Shown: positions 1-14,155 of the stretch, piece by piece
How positions within the stretch are numbered: the stretch's first letter is position 1
Layout of the letters: each line of letters starts with the position of its first letter
Origin: Gordonia sp. X0973
GTDB lineage: Bacteria; Actinomycetota; Actinomycetes; Mycobacteriales; Mycobacteriaceae
Direction: 5' to 3'
Length of the DNA stretch: 64,000 nucleotides
Assembly: GCF_013348785.1 (NCBI RefSeq)
Contig: NZ_CP054691.1
Location: forward strand, 1-64,000
Translations under genes and position numbers: made by a program
The notes under the pieces: model-generated
What the model was told of the DNA's origin: nothing
Database searches by the model: none
Seen by the model: only the letters and a program-made list of their open reading frames with translations

Positions 1-1515
1 ATGACAGTCGCCGGGGACTCGTTTTCCGACGTGTGGATGGGCGTCCTGGACGAACTGACCGACGACACCCGCGTCAACCCGCCGCTGAGCCGACAGCAAA
101 AAGCCTGGCTCTCACTCGTGCAACCGCTGACCCTCACCGAAGGGTTCGCGCTGCTCTCGGTCCCCAACCGCCTCGTCCAAGAACACATCGAACGCGATCT
201 GCGCGACGTCATCTGCGGGTCCCTGTCCCGACTGCTCGGCCAGTCCGTCGACCTAGGTGTCCGCATCCAACCGATTCCCGTCGCCGCCGACGGGGCCGAA
301 CCCGATGGCACCCAACCGGACGTGAGCGAATCCGACGGGACCGAACCCGAGACCGCGGTGTCCGAGGACGGAAACGACGACACCTGGAAGTCGCGGCTGC
401 GCCACTTCGACGGCCGCGACGGCGAGGACGACTGGTCCAACTCCTTCAGCCCGGGTGGCCAGTCGTCCGCCCCCACGTCGGGGAAGCTCAATCCCCGCTA
501 CACCTTCGACACCTTCGTCATCGGTGCGTCCAACCGGTTTGCCCACGCCTCGGCCGTCGCCGTCGCCGAGGCACCCGCCCGCGCCTACAACCCCCTGTTC
601 ATCTGGGGGGAGTCCGGCCTCGGCAAGACCCACCTGTTGCACTCGGCCGGCCACTACGCACAACGCCTCTTCCCGGAGATGCGCGTGAAGTACGTCTCGA
701 CCGAAGAGTTCACCAACGACTTCATCAACTCGCTGCGCGACGACCGCCGCGTCCAGTTCCAGCAGCGCTACCGTGACGAGATCGACATCCTCCTCGTCGA
801 CGACATCCAGTTCTTGATCGGACGAGAAGGAACGCAGGAAGAGTTCTTCCACACCTTCAACACGCTCCACAACGCGAATAAGCAGATCATCATCTCGTCG
901 GACCGGCCGCCGCATCAGCTGGCCACCCTGGAGGACCGCCTGCGCACCCGCTTCGAAGGCGGCCTCATCACCGACGTCCAGCCGCCCGACCTCGAGACCC
1001 GCGTCGCGATCCTTCGCAAGAAGGCGCAGATGGACAAGCTCGACGTCCCCGACGACGTGTTGGTCTTGATCGCCTCGCATATCGAGCGCAACATCCGCGA
1101 GCTGGAGGGCGCACTGATCCGCGTCACCGCCTTCGCCTCGCTCACCAAAGAAGAACTCAACCGGTCCCTCGCCGAGGCGGTGCTCCGCAACCTCCTGCCG
1201 GAGACCGGCGCCGTGGAGGTCAGCGCGGCCCGGATCATGGCGGTGTCCGCCGACTACTTCGACGTCACGGTCGAACAGCTCAAGGGCCCGTCCCGCAAGG
1301 CCGAGATCATCACCCCGCGACATATCGCCATGTATCTGTGCCGCGAACTGACCGATCTGTCGCTGCCCAAGATCGGCGACGAGTTCAACCGCGATCACAC
1401 GACGGTGATGAACGCCGACCGCAAGGTCCGCAAGGATATGGCCGCGAACCGGGAGATCTGGAACCACGTCCAGGAGCTCACGGCGCGCATCCGCCGCCGA
1501 CCGAACCCCTCCTGA
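1..1515 (+). CDS. dnaA: Chromosomal replication initiator DnaA
   Basis: AAA+ initiator that binds 9-bp DnaA boxes at oriC and melts the origin. The 504-aa product has the N-terminal interaction domain (about residues 1-90), an acidic, low-complexity linker (about 91-160), the ATPase core with Walker A GESGLGKT (203-210) and Walker B LLVDD (264-268), and the C-terminal DNA-binding domain with the [12 protein letters not shown] signature near residue 465-477. Length is usual for Mycobacteriales. The ATG is the first base of the window, so the sequence was evidently rotated to dnaA and the promoter lies outside. A DnaA-box cluster follows immediately downstream. Confidence 0.99.
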   Translation: MTVAGDSFSDVWMGVLDELTDDTRVNPPLSRQQKAWLSLVQPLTLTEGFALLSVPNRLVQEHIERDLRDVICGSLSRLLGQSVDLGVRIQPIPVAADGAEPDGTQPDVSESDGTEPETAVSEDGNDDTWKSRLRHFDGRDGEDDWSNSFSPGGQSSAPTSGKLNPRYTFDTFVIGASNRFAHASAVAVAEAPARAYNPLFIWGESGLGKTHLLHSAGHYAQRLFPEMRVKYVSTEEFTNDFINSLRDDRRVQFQQRYRDEIDILLVDDIQFLIGREGTQEEFFHTFNTLHNANKQIIISSDRPPHQLATLEDRLRTRFEGGLITDVQPPDLETRVAILRKKAQMDKLDVPDDVLVLIASHIERNIRELEGALIRVTAFASLTKEELNRSLAEAVLRNLLPETGAVEVSAARIMAVSADYFDVTVEQLKGPSRKAEIITPRHIAMYLCRELTDLSLPKIGDEFNRDHTTVMNADRKVRKDMAANREIWNHVQELTARIRRRPNPS

Positions 1516-1575
1516 ACGACTCGCCACACCACTCGATCCGAGATGCGTCACGGCGTCGAAGAAGGCGAATCCGCC

Positions 1576-1602
1576 AAACCCTCAACGACTCCCGCAGGGT
1601 TT
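1576..1602 (+). terminator. Possible dnaA terminator hairpin
   Basis: AAACCCT (1576-1582) can pair with AGGGTTT (1596-1602) around a 13-nt loop, about 60 bp after the dnaA stop. The bases after it are C-rich, without a long T run, so this is a weak intrinsic terminator candidate only. Confidence 0.3.
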
Positions 1603-1845
1603 CCCCCTCTGCCGCCGAGCGACCGAACCGCGGCTCGCGTCCCTGCCCAACCCTGTGGACGCGCGTCCGATAACCCCGTAGCGGGTGTGGACATCCGGTG
1701 GACAACCGATGAACAACTTTCCCGCCGTCCACATGCCGATCGATATCCCCCAGAGTTACCCACAACTGATCCACAACCAAAAATACCTATTGACCTCGTG
1801 GTTTCTGAGTTTCCCACAGAATCCACCATGCCTACTATCACTTCT

Positions 1846-1863
1846 AATCTCTTTAAAGAGATT
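1846..1863. repeat. 18-bp perfect palindrome in the oriC AT-rich region
   Basis: AATCTCTTTAAAGAGATT reads identically on both strands. It lies 18 bp before the best DnaA box (1881-1889), within the AT-rich part of the origin. It may be a protein-binding site for origin control or part of the unwinding element; its role is not known to me. Confidence 0.85.
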
Positions 1864-1973
1864 TCTTTGAATAGCAGCGATGTGGACAACAGCGACCCAT
1901 CCGGTCAGCAGCCCCGCTCCCGTCGAGGATCTTTTGCTACCCCACCCGCCAAGGCCGCCGTCAACGCTTTACA

Positions 1974-3152
1974 GTGACCACCATGAAGTTTCGTGCGTCA
2001 CGCGACGAGTTCGCGGAGTCAGTGGCCTGGGTTGCCCGCAGCCTGCCGGCCCGCCCTCCGGTCCCGGTCCTCGGTTGTGTCGTTCTGACCGCCGATGACA
2101 ACGGACTGACCGTCTCCGGGTTCGATTACGAGGTCTCCGCCCAGGAATCCATCGCGGCCGAGGTCGCCGAATCGGGCCGCGTGCTGGTGTCCGGTCGCCT
2201 TCTCGCCGATATCACCAAGGCGTTGCCGGCCAAACCCGTCGACGTCGGGCTCGACGGATCACGGGTCTCGATCACCTGCGGCAGCGCGAAATTCTCCCTC
2301 CCGACCATGCCGGTCGAGGACTATCCGGAGATGCCGACCATCCCGGCGACCACCGGAACGGTCCCGTCGACGATCTTCGCCGAGGCCATCTCGCAGGTCG
2401 CCGTCGCGGCCGGTCGCGACGACACCCTGCCCATGCTCACCGGCGTGCGCATCGAGATCGACGGCAAGACCGTGGTTCTCGCGGCCACCGACCGATTCCG
2501 GCTGGCCGTCCGCGAACTCGAATGGCAGCCGGAGGACGCCTCGGCCTCCGGCGCGGTCCTGGTGCCGGCGAAGACTCTTGCCGATGCCGCGAAGACCGCC
2601 GGCGGTGAGGCGGAAACCGAGATCGCACTGGCCTTCGGCAGCGGTACGGCGATCGGCGAGGACGGCATCTTCGGGATTCTGGGCGGTGGAAAGCAAACCA
2701 CCACCCGGTTGCTCGACGCCGAGTTCCCCAAGTTCCGCCAACTCCTACCGGCCAGCCACACCGCGGTGGCCACCATCGAGAGCGCGCCGCTGCTCGACGC
2801 GATCAAGCGCGTGGCGCTCGTGGCCGATCGGGGCGCCCAGGTCCGCATGGAGTTCACCGAGGGCTCGGTGCTGCTCACCGCCGGCGGCGACGAGGCCGGC
2901 AAGGCCGAGGAGGAGCTGCCCGTGGTGTTCCACGGCGAGCCGCTCACCATTGCCTTCAATCCGGGATACCTGGCTGACGGCCTCAACGCGATCGGTGTGC
3001 CCACGGTCGACTTCGGGTTCACCACGCCCAGCCGTCCCGCGGTGTTGCGCCCGGCCACCGGTGACGAGCCGGTCGCCGACGAGAGCGGGGCCTACCTCGC
3101 TCCGGATTCGGTGTTCAGCTACCTGCTGATGCCGGTCCGCCTGCCCGGCTGA
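1974..3152 (+). CDS. dnaN: DNA polymerase III sliding clamp, beta subunit
   Basis: Ring-forming processivity clamp that tethers the replicative polymerase and other repair proteins to DNA. The 392-aa product has the three repeated clamp domains expected of the family and the usual C-terminal end ([10 protein letters not shown]). Mycobacteriales clamp sequence is recognisable near the N-terminus ([17 protein letters not shown]). GTG at 1974 is used here; the in-frame ATG at 1983 ([10 protein letters not shown]) is an equally likely start and neither has a strong ribosome-binding site. It is followed after 4 bp by recF. Confidence 0.98.
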   Translation: MTTMKFRASRDEFAESVAWVARSLPARPPVPVLGCVVLTADDNGLTVSGFDYEVSAQESIAAEVAESGRVLVSGRLLADITKALPAKPVDVGLDGSRVSITCGSAKFSLPTMPVEDYPEMPTIPATTGTVPSTIFAEAISQVAVAAGRDDTLPMLTGVRIEIDGKTVVLAATDRFRLAVRELEWQPEDASASGAVLVPAKTLADAAKTAGGEAETEIALAFGSGTAIGEDGIFGILGGGKQTTTRLLDAEFPKFRQLLPASHTAVATIESAPLLDAIKRVALVADRGAQVRMEFTEGSVLLTAGGDEAGKAEEELPVVFHGEPLTIAFNPGYLADGLNAIGVPTVDFGFTTPSRPAVLRPATGDEPVADESGAYLAPDSVFSYLLMPVRLPG

Positions 3153-3156
3153 TCGG

Positions 3157-4371
3157 TTGTTCGTCCGCGAGCTCGCGCTGCGAGACTTCCGGTCCTGGCG
3201 CGAACTCGATCTCGAGTTCGCCGCCGAACCGGCGATCTTGGTGGGCCGCAACGGATTCGGCAAGACCAATGTCTTGGAGGCGCTGTACTTCGCGACGAAC
3301 CTCCGCTCGCACCGCGTCAGCTCGGATGCGGCATTGGTCGCCGACGGGGCGGATTCTGCTCGGATCGCCACCACCGTCCACAACGACGGCCGAGAACTCT
3401 CGATGGAACTCACCGTCAATCGGGTCGGGGCCAATCGGGTTTCGCTGAACACCCGTCCGGTGAAACGTCATCGCGAAGTCATCGGCGTGCTGCGCTCGGT
3501 GATGTTCGCGCCGGAGGATCTGCTCCTGGTCCGGGGCGAGCCGAACGACCGGCGCCGATTTCTCGACGAGGTGATCACCGGTCTCGGCCCGGGGGCAGTC
3601 GCCGCGAAGGCCGACTACGACCGGGTGCTGCGCCAACGCGCCGCGCTGTTGAAAACGGCCGGCGCCGCGCTGCGCCGCGGCGGCGACCACGCCGAATCCG
3701 TCATCAGCACCCTCGACGTCTGGGATGCACAGCTCGCGGGATTCGGCGCACAGGTCACCGCGAACCGGCTGGCTGTGACGAGAGCCGTCGGACCACATTT
3801 CGCGCAGGCCTATGCTGCGATCGCCCCGCATTCGCGACCGGCGTCGTTGGCCTACCGCGCGGCCGTCGGACCCGAGGTCGCCGAGGCCGACGGCGCGCCG
3901 CGACCGGTTGCCGACATCGAGCAGGTGCTGCTCGAAGCACTTGCGGCGGCCCGCGACAAAGAGATCGATCGCGGAGTCTGCCTAGTCGGACCGCATCGCG
4001 ACGACCTGGACATCCGCCTCGGCGACCAGCCGGCCAAGGGTTACGCCAGCCACGGCGAATCCTGGTCGCTCGCGTTGGCGTTGCGCTTGGCCACCGTCGA
4101 ATTGGCCCGGGCCGACGGCGTCGAACCGGTCATCATGCTCGACGACGTCTTCGCCGAGCTCGACTCGCGTCGCCGGGAACATCTCGTCGGGTACACCGCC
4201 GGGGCCGAACAACTGCTCGTCACCGCGGCAGTTCCCGAGGACCTCCCGCCCGGAGTGAGAGGTCGTCGGCTCACCGTCGAGATGAAACAGGACGAGGATG
4301 ACGCGGCGGACACCGCTGTTTCTCGACGGTCACTCGTCGTCGGCGACGATAAACTGGACGACGATGAGTGA
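3157..4371 (+). CDS. recF: DNA replication and repair protein RecF
   Basis: SMC-like ABC ATPase that binds single-strand gaps and helps load RecA at stalled forks. The 404-aa product carries Walker A GRNGFGKTN (residues 30-38) and a C-terminal Walker B/D-loop region (VIMLDDVFAELDSRRRE). The start is TTG at 3157, 4 bp after the dnaN stop, because FVRELALRDFRSW aligns with the usual RecF N-terminus (typically MYVRxLxLxDFRSW). It overlaps dciA by 8 bp, so the two are probably translationally coupled. Confidence 0.97.
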   Translation: MFVRELALRDFRSWRELDLEFAAEPAILVGRNGFGKTNVLEALYFATNLRSHRVSSDAALVADGADSARIATTVHNDGRELSMELTVNRVGANRVSLNTRPVKRHREVIGVLRSVMFAPEDLLLVRGEPNDRRRFLDEVITGLGPGAVAAKADYDRVLRQRAALLKTAGAALRRGGDHAESVISTLDVWDAQLAGFGAQVTANRLAVTRAVGPHFAQAYAAIAPHSRPASLAYRAAVGPEVAEADGAPRPVADIEQVLLEALAAARDKEIDRGVCLVGPHRDDLDIRLGDQPAKGYASHGESWSLALALRLATVELARADGVEPVIMLDDVFAELDSRRREHLVGYTAGAEQLLVTAAVPEDLPPGVRGRRLTVEMKQDEDDAADTAVSRRSLVVGDDKLDDDE

Positions 4372-4933
4372 ACCGGGCGAAACCTACGACCGCGCAGCAG
4401 CCGCGGCCGGTTCCGGCGAAGCCGAGCCCCCGCTGTCCGGGTACGAGTTGGCACGCAAGGCCCTCGAGGAGGCGCGCGCGAAGTCGAAGCAACGGCGCAC
4501 GCCCCTGGGAAAACGGAATCTCGGCGCCGGTGGGACCAACCGGTCGCGACGGCGCTGGTCGTCGGCCGGTCCCGACCAGCGCGATCCGCAAGCGTTGGGT
4601 TCCCTCGTCGGCCGGCTGGCTCAAGCGCCCGGATGGCAGGCGCGGGTCGGTGCGGCGACGGTGATGAACACCTGGGATGCGATCGTGGGGGACGACATCT
4701 CGGCGCACGCCCGGCCCGACCGTCTCGACGGCACCATTCTCTACGTGGCGGCCGAGTCGACGGCGTGGGCGACCCAGCTGCGGTACGTGCAAAGCCAGAT
4801 CCTCGCGAAGATCGCCGCGGCGGTCGGCGACGGCGTCGTCACCCAGCTCAAAATCTTCGGTCCGCAGGCACCGTCGTGGCGCAAAGGGCCGCGGCACGTA
4901 CCCGGCCGCGGGCCCCGCGACACATACGGCTAG
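4364..4933 (+). CDS. dciA: DciA/DUF721-family replicative helicase-operation protein
   Basis: DciA proteins replace DnaC/DnaI as helicase-loading factors in many bacteria. This 189-aa protein has a basic, low-complexity N-terminal half and the DUF721 domain in the C-terminal half (from about residue 75: VGRLAQAPGWQARV, then WDAIVGDDISAHARP and RLDGTILYVAAESTAWATQL). The ATG at 4364 overlaps the recF stop by 8 bp. Its place between recF and gyrB matches Rv0004 of M. tuberculosis. Confidence 0.93.
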   Translation: MSEPGETYDRAAAAAGSGEAEPPLSGYELARKALEEARAKSKQRRTPLGKRNLGAGGTNRSRRRWSSAGPDQRDPQALGSLVGRLAQAPGWQARVGAATVMNTWDAIVGDDISAHARPDRLDGTILYVAAESTAWATQLRYVQSQILAKIAAAVGDGVVTQLKIFGPQAPSWRKGPRHVPGRGPRDTYG

Positions 4934-7192
<2,259 letters not shown>

Positions 7193-7273
7193 TCACAGAC
7201 CGATCGAATTGCCTTGCTCCACAACGCTTTTCGGTGACGACCAGCGGTCGTTGCCCGAACCGAAGAGGACCCG

Positions 7274-9766
<2,493 letters not shown>

Positions 9767-9790
9767 CGCTAGAAGCATAGGAATCCACAC

Positions 9791-10774
9791 GTGACTGACG
9801 AGCCGAAAACCACGTCTGACCAGCCTTCTGAGGATCAATCCGCGGATAAACAGTCCGGCACGGCCGCTGCCGCGAAGCCGACTGCGGGCGACGCCGTGTC
9901 GAACACGGTGGATTCGGCTGCCGGCGCGAATGCCGGGACCGACAAACCCGGGGTCAAACCGCCGTGGCAGCTCGCCGACGAGTTAGCGGCCGACACCGGT
10001 AAGGCGGCTGCCGGCGGTGCATCCGCCGGTGCCGAGCCCGCGTCGGCCAAACAGTCCGCGGCGAAGACGGCGGCCAAGGCGGCCGGGGCCAAGCCTCCCG
10101 CCGCGAAATCGGCGGGGGCCAAGGCAGCCCCGTCGCGGATCCCCGCGGCGAAGTCGACTGCTTCGAAGGCGCCCGCGAAGACGACGGGCAAGGCCAAGAA
10201 ACCGCTGATCACCGGGACGGCCGCACCGAAGCTGGACGATGCGGCCGCGGAGTCGGCGGCCGATAGCAAACGCTTCGTCGAGTCGCCGACCCGCGACATC
10301 GGCCGCGCCGCGATCAAGGCGAAGGATCTGCCCGATCTCGACGAGATCCACGTGCAGTCGGCGAATGCTCTGCGTTCGGCGCCCACCCAGGTTGGGGCGG
10401 CGACCGGGGGGAGTCGTGCGCTGCGCGCGACGGTTCAGGTCCGTCGCATCGACCCGTGGTCGACGCTCAAGATCTCCGCGGTCCTGGCGGTGGTCGGCTT
10501 CTTCATCTGGATGATCGCCGTCGCCGTGCTCTACCTCGTCCTGGAAGGGATGGGTGTCTGGTCGCAGGTCAACTCGTCGGTGGGCACGTTCACCACCGAC
10601 GGCGGCGGATCGACCGATGCGCTCGGAGCGGGAACAGTGTTCGGCTGGGCGTTCCTGATCGGGGTCGTCGACGCGATCATCCTGACCGCCCTGGCCAGCG
10701 TCGGAGCATTCATCTACAACCTCTGTGCCGACTTCATCGGCGGCATCGAGGTCACCCTCGCCGACCTCGACTGA
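9791..10774 (+). CDS. DUF3566 membrane protein (Rv0007-like)
   Basis: Unknown function; conserved downstream of gyrA in Mycobacteriales. The 327-aa protein has a long disordered N-terminal region rich in Ala, Lys and Pro (residues about 1-190, with repeated AKS/AAK stretches), then the DUF3566 domain with two hydrophobic segments ([20 protein letters not shown] and [18 protein letters not shown]) separated by a Gly/Thr-rich loop. The start is GTG at 9791, with AGGA nearby. It ends about 75 bp before tRNA-Ile. Confidence 0.9.
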   Translation: MTDEPKTTSDQPSEDQSADKQSGTAAAAKPTAGDAVSNTVDSAAGANAGTDKPGVKPPWQLADELAADTGKAAAGGASAGAEPASAKQSAAKTAAKAAGAKPPAAKSAGAKAAPSRIPAAKSTASKAPAKTTGKAKKPLITGTAAPKLDDAAAESAADSKRFVESPTRDIGRAAIKAKDLPDLDEIHVQSANALRSAPTQVGAATGGSRALRATVQVRRIDPWSTLKISAVLAVVGFFIWMIAVAVLYLVLEGMGVWSQVNSSVGTFTTDGGGSTDALGAGTVFGWAFLIGVVDAIILTALASVGAFIYNLCADFIGGIEVTLADLD

Positions 10775-10803
10775 GTCGCGCCGCTTGGGCGCGACCAGCA
10801 GTT

Positions 10804-10833
10804 TTGTGCCGGTAGCTGCACATACGGTAATGT
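10804..10833 (+). promoter_or_regulatory. Candidate promoter of the tRNA-Ile/tRNA-Ala pair
   Basis: TTGTGC (10804-10809) and TAATGT (10828-10833) are separated by 18 bp and end 15 bp before the first base of tRNA-Ile. The spacing fits a housekeeping sigma factor promoter. Read by eye only. Confidence 0.4.
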
Positions 10834-10848
10834 CTGCTCTCGGTTCAC

Positions 10849-10922
10849 GGGCCTATAGCTCAGGCGGTTAGAGCGCTTCGCTGATAACGAAGAGGTCGGA
10901 GGTTCAAGTCCTCCTAGGCCCA
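10849..10922 (+). tRNA. tRNA-Ile (anticodon GAT)
   Basis: A full cloverleaf can be drawn. The acceptor stem GGGCCTA (10849-10855) pairs with TAGGCCC (10915-10921), the discriminator base is A, the anticodon loop is CTGATAA with anticodon GAT, and the T-loop is GTTCAAGTC. CCA is not encoded. Its position matches ileT next to alaT in M. tuberculosis. Confidence 0.97.
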
Positions 10923-10966
10923 CTACCCGTACCTGCCCGGCGAGAGAAGTCCCGTCGTTGGCTACC

Positions 10967-11042
10967 GGGGCCTTAGCTCAGTTGGTAGAGCGCCGCCTTT
11001 GCAAGGCGGATGTCAGGAGTTCGAATCTCCTAGGCTCCACCA
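10967..11042 (+). tRNA. tRNA-Ala (anticodon TGC)
   Basis: The acceptor stem GGGGCCT (10967-10973) pairs with AGGCTCC (11032-11038, one G-T pair), followed by A and an encoded CCA. The D-arm, the anticodon loop TTTGCAA with anticodon TGC and the T-arm GTTCGAATC are all present. It lies 44 bp after tRNA-Ile, so the two are probably one transcript. Confidence 0.97.
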
Positions 11043-11082
11043 GAAGGACTGACTCACAACTCCGTCCGATACCCTGAAGGTC

Positions 11083-12876
11083 ATGTTTGCCCGCTGGCCA
11101 CGGCGCCGTCGAACGTCGCCGTGGGGCGTCGTCGCGATGATCGTCGCGGCAATCCTCTGCCTGGGATTCGCGGGCGCGCCCCAGGCCCGCGCGGACAGCC
11201 AATTCATCCGGATGGGCAAGGTACCGGGGGGCACCTGGTATGGCGCCTACATCCCCGGCGTCGGCGGGGCCAACCTGTATGCCGACATCCTGCTGCCGCG
11301 CAAGCGCCAGGGCCGGATTCCGACGGTCATGATGATCGGCCCCTACTTCCAGCATGTGGAGACCAACGCGGCCGGCGTCCCGGTCCGCATCCCGGCGGAT
11401 CGCTACAACGACTTCGTCTACGGCTCGCGGATGTTGGAGCGCGGATACGCGATCATCTCGGTCGACCTGCGCGGATACGGTGCCAGCGACGGATGCCCGG
11501 ATACTAGCGGGGCGGTAGACCGGGGCGACCTGCGGGCGGTCGTGCGGTGGGCGGCGACGCGGAGCTGGTCGTCGGGAAAGATCGGTCTGTACGGGAAGTC
11601 CTATGACGGCGTCACCGGACTGATGGCCGCCGGCGAGCGAATCCCCGGCCTGGCGGCGGTGGTAGCCCAGGAACCGGTCTACGACTGGTACCGCTACCTG
11701 TACTCCAACGGCGTCCCCCGCACCACCCGCCTCGGCACGCCGCTCTCGCTGGTCTATACCTCGATCAGCCCCCGTCCGCCGAATGCCGGGGACCGACAGT
11801 GGCGCGACTATATGCAGCGCTCGGCGGTCAACCTCATCAACCCGATGTGCATCCCGGCGGCCTTCGCCGCGCAGCAGAACCCGATGTCGAACGACCGCTA
11901 CTGGCGCGGCCGATCCATCCTGGCGCCGTTGAAGAACACCCCGGTGCCGATCTTCCTCTCGCAGGGATTCATCGACCAGAACACGGCTGCCGACGGCCTC
12001 ACACAGCTGCTGCAGAATGCGGGCGGTCGGGTCACCGGGTGGCTCGGCATGTGGGACCACGTGCGCGGCACGGATACCGATGCGTCGACCTTGATGGGGG
12101 CGGTCGGCAACCGGTCCTCGATGGGTCGGCGCGACTACCTGGATCAGGTCGCCGCCTTCTACGACCACTACCTGCTGGGCAAGGGCACCGCGCCGAGCGG
12201 ATTCCTGATCCAGGACAACACCGCGGCCTGGCGCGCCCAACCGCACTGGCCGCTGCACGCGTCGACGCGGTCGATCCCGCTCAAGCCGGGCGTCTACCGG
12301 CACAACGCCCAACAGGTGGCGGTGAAGATCAAGCAGGGCGGTCGCTGGATCGCCACCCAGATCGACGGCATCGCGGCCGCGTCGGACAATTGGCAGCCGA
12401 CGCTGGATGAAGCCGGCAACGGGGTCTGGACCCTGCTGCCCGCCGAATCCGCGCCGACCCGCATCAGCGGCGCCCCGGAGGTCACCCTGTCCACGCGGGT
12501 GTCCAACCCGAACTCGAGCCCGATCACCAGGCGGACCCCGGTGGCCGTCGACCTCTACGACGTCGGTCCCGCGGGGGAGGCGACCCTGATCACCCAGAAC
12601 GTCGCGATGCTGAGCGCCGATCGGACGACTTTCCAGCTGTACGCGACCGACTGGTTGTTGCGCGCCGGTCACCGACTCGCGATCCGCGTCACCGATTCCA
12701 ACCGGGGTCGCTGGGACTATCCGAGCCCGCCGAACGGAGCACGCGTCACCGTCACGTCGGGGCGGTTGGACCTGCCGCTGTCACCGGCCGCCGCGGGAGA
12801 GCCGACGACCGGGACCTCGAACTCGAGCCTCGACGGCTACCTGGCCCGTTACCGGTATCCAGTGCCGAGACGCTGA
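11083..12876 (+). CDS. Secreted CocE/NonD-family acyl hydrolase
   Basis: Alpha/beta hydrolase of the X-Pro dipeptidyl-peptidase/cocaine-esterase family, which cleaves esters or acyl-peptides; the substrate is unknown. The 597-aa product has a signal peptide (Arg-rich N-region, hydrophobic core, likely cut after PQARA at residue 37), the nucleophile motif GKSYDG with Ser173, a VDLRGYGASDG segment typical of the family, and a C-terminal jelly-roll domain. ATG at 11083 is 40 bp after tRNA-Ala. It is probably exported and acts at the envelope or outside. Confidence 0.88.
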   Translation: MFARWPRRRRTSPWGVVAMIVAAILCLGFAGAPQARADSQFIRMGKVPGGTWYGAYIPGVGGANLYADILLPRKRQGRIPTVMMIGPYFQHVETNAAGVPVRIPADRYNDFVYGSRMLERGYAIISVDLRGYGASDGCPDTSGAVDRGDLRAVVRWAATRSWSSGKIGLYGKSYDGVTGLMAAGERIPGLAAVVAQEPVYDWYRYLYSNGVPRTTRLGTPLSLVYTSISPRPPNAGDRQWRDYMQRSAVNLINPMCIPAAFAAQQNPMSNDRYWRGRSILAPLKNTPVPIFLSQGFIDQNTAADGLTQLLQNAGGRVTGWLGMWDHVRGTDTDASTLMGAVGNRSSMGRRDYLDQVAAFYDHYLLGKGTAPSGFLIQDNTAAWRAQPHWPLHASTRSIPLKPGVYRHNAQQVAVKIKQGGRWIATQIDGIAAASDNWQPTLDEAGNGVWTLLPAESAPTRISGAPEVTLSTRVSNPNSSPITRRTPVAVDLYDVGPAGEATLITQNVAMLSADRTTFQLYATDWLLRAGHRLAIRVTDSNRGRWDYPSPPNGARVTVTSGRLDLPLSPAAAGEPTTGTSNSSLDGYLARYRYPVPRR

Positions 12877-12893
12877 GCGGCCGAGACCCTGTG

Positions 12894-12906
12894 CCTCGCG
12901 GCGAGG
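12894..12906. terminator. Short hairpin between convergent genes
   Basis: CCTCG-CGG-CGAGG forms a 5-bp stem between the convergent hydrolase and DUF4190 genes. No T run flanks it. Weak bidirectional terminator candidate. Confidence 0.25.
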
Positions 12907-12922
12907 ATCGGCGTGGCTGGGC

Positions 12923-13885
12923 TCAGCTCCCGCCGAGCAGGAAGATCAGATAGGTGGTCAGCCCCAGCGCGAAGGCCGTGATGTAGGCCCAGCCGATGAA
13001 GAGGGCGGCGACGGCATAGGGATCGCCGCTCTGCCCGGTGGCCGCGATCTCGCGACGCGCCTTACGGCCCAGGTAGATGCCCACCGGGGCGCTGATCCCG
13101 AAGAACGAACAGAGCAGCGCGGGCATCGCGTTCTTGTTGACCGGTGCTTCGTCGTGCTCGACGACCCGCGGGCCGGTCGCGGCCTTGGCCCCGGATTGGG
13201 TCGACGCGCGGCCGGCGGAGTCGGAGGTCGGCTCGGCCGGCTTGTTCTTGGGCCGGGTGTACGGGTTGCTCGGAGAGGGTGCGGGCGGTGCGGCGCTCGT
13301 CGTCGAACCCCCCTCGGCGGCCGACCAGGCTTGGTTCGCCTTGGCCAGACTCGGCGTGGGTGGCCGTCCGGCCGGCGGGGCCGGAGGCGTGAAACCGGGG
13401 CCCGAGCCGGAGGGGGTTCCGCTCCGCGCCGGGCCGGTCGGCTTCGCCGTCGGATGGGTGGTGGGGATGACGGTCGTCGCCTGGCCGGGGGCCGGTCCCG
13501 GACGATTCCCCGGCGCGGGGCTCGAGCTGGCGGCCAGAGGCGGGGGGACGGCTCCGGGAGCGGCCGGAGCCGACGGGTTGCGCTTCCCCGGGGCGTTGGC
13601 CACCTGGGTCGCGGCGGCGGACGGGTCGGAGGTGCCGGCGGGGGGTCGACGGCGGCGCGGCTGCTTGCCCGCGTCTGCCCCGGCGTTGCCGGGTTTGGGC
13701 GTCGGATTGGCCGGTGGAGCCGGGATCGGCGGACCGGCGGCGGGAGGCGACCAGGACCGGCCACGGGTGGACGGTGGCGTCGAGGCCCCGCCCGAGGCGG
13801 AGGTCGCGGGTCGAGCGGGCGGCGCGGGTCGTCGATCCAACGGACTGCTGCCCGATGAATCGTCCCTGCGCTCGTGTGAACTCAT
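12923..13885 (-). CDS. Proline-rich DUF4190-domain membrane protein
   Basis: Function unknown. ATG at 13885 (MSSHERRDD) is chosen, giving 320 aa; the upstream in-frame start would add 23 residues of poor-looking sequence. Residues about 10-240 are a long Pro/Ala/Gly-rich, low-complexity region, presumably cytoplasmic and disordered. The last 75 residues form the DUF4190 domain: two hydrophobic segments around a short basic loop (GIYLGRKARREIAATG). It is convergent with the CocE gene and followed on the same strand by nothing close. Confidence 0.8.
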   Translation of the reverse strand: MSSHERRDDSSGSSPLDRRPAPPARPATSASGGASTPPSTRGRSWSPPAAGPPIPAPPANPTPKPGNAGADAGKQPRRRRPPAGTSDPSAAATQVANAPGKRNPSAPAAPGAVPPPLAASSSPAPGNRPGPAPGQATTVIPTTHPTAKPTGPARSGTPSGSGPGFTPPAPPAGRPPTPSLAKANQAWSAAEGGSTTSAAPPAPSPSNPYTRPKNKPAEPTSDSAGRASTQSGAKAATGPRVVEHDEAPVNKNAMPALLCSFFGISAPVGIYLGRKARREIAATGQSGDPYAVAALFIGWAYITAFALGLTTYLIFLLGGS

Positions 13886-13913
13886 GTGGCCAAAACTACC
13901 CGGTGACGTCGTG

Positions 13914-14057
13914 TCAGTGCGAGAAGTCGGAGACGCGGGGCGGCGCGTCGGCAATGGGAGGGACCGATCCGGAGCCGAGCCGTCGGCGTACCGCGGCCGC
14001 GGCGACGGCCAGCGCCAGTGCCGCTAGCGCCGCGGTGACGAGAGATTTGAGACCCAT
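13914..14057 (-). CDS. 47-aa single-pass membrane peptide, positional CwsA counterpart
   Basis: A small ORF starting at ATG 14057 ([16 protein letters not shown]...) with one Ala/Leu-rich transmembrane segment (about residues 4-23), an Arg-Arg-Arg stop-transfer patch and a Pro/Val-rich tail. It lies between the tRNA/hydrolase block and ppiA, the position of the cell-wall protein CwsA (Rv0008c, about 145 aa) in M. tuberculosis. Its TM-basic-proline layout resembles only the C-terminal part of CwsA. An AGG-containing stretch 8-12 nt upstream is a modest RBS. The homology is an inference; it could also be an unrelated small membrane protein. Confidence 0.55.
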   Translation of the reverse strand: MGLKSLVTAALAALALAVAAAAVRRRLGSGSVPPIADAPPRVSDFSH

Positions 14058-14155
14058 GGGTTACAGCCTGCCAAAACCGCGCCGTCCTGGCCAAACGCCC
14101 GGACGCATCGCGTGCCGTACTCCCGAGACGAAACCGAAGGTGGTTGGATAGAGCA

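Larger units (their letters stand above)
1516..1973. other. oriC region, DnaA-box cluster between dnaA and dnaN
   Basis: This 458-bp gene-free stretch holds several 9-mers close to the DnaA box TTNTCCACA. The best is TGTGGACAA at 1881-1889, an exact TTGTCCACA on the minus strand. Looser boxes are TGTGGACGC 1654-1662, TGTGGACAT 1686-1694, GGTGGACAA 1697-1705, CCGTCCACA 1725-1733, TTACCCACA 1756-1764, TGATCCACA 1767-1775 and TTTCCCACA 1810-1818. The part from about 1775 to 1875 is strikingly AT-rich for this genome and is the likely unwinding element. The dnaN promoter must also lie here. Position between dnaA and dnaN is the standard oriC site in Mycobacteriales. Confidence 0.9.

Noticed and set aside
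1685..1870. 61-aa ORF in oriC as a small gene
   Set aside because: It overlaps the DnaA boxes and AT-rich element, has no RBS and no recognisable sequence.
13077..14027. 316-aa open frame opposite the DUF4190 gene
   Set aside because: Gly/Ala/Arg shadow of a Pro-rich coding sequence; the minus-strand product ends in a real DUF4190 domain.
14144..14155. TTG at 14144 as the ppiA start
   Set aside because: It would add four residues, including an unlikely MDRA, while GTG at 14156 gives the N-terminus closest to known cyclophilins. Neither has a strong RBS.
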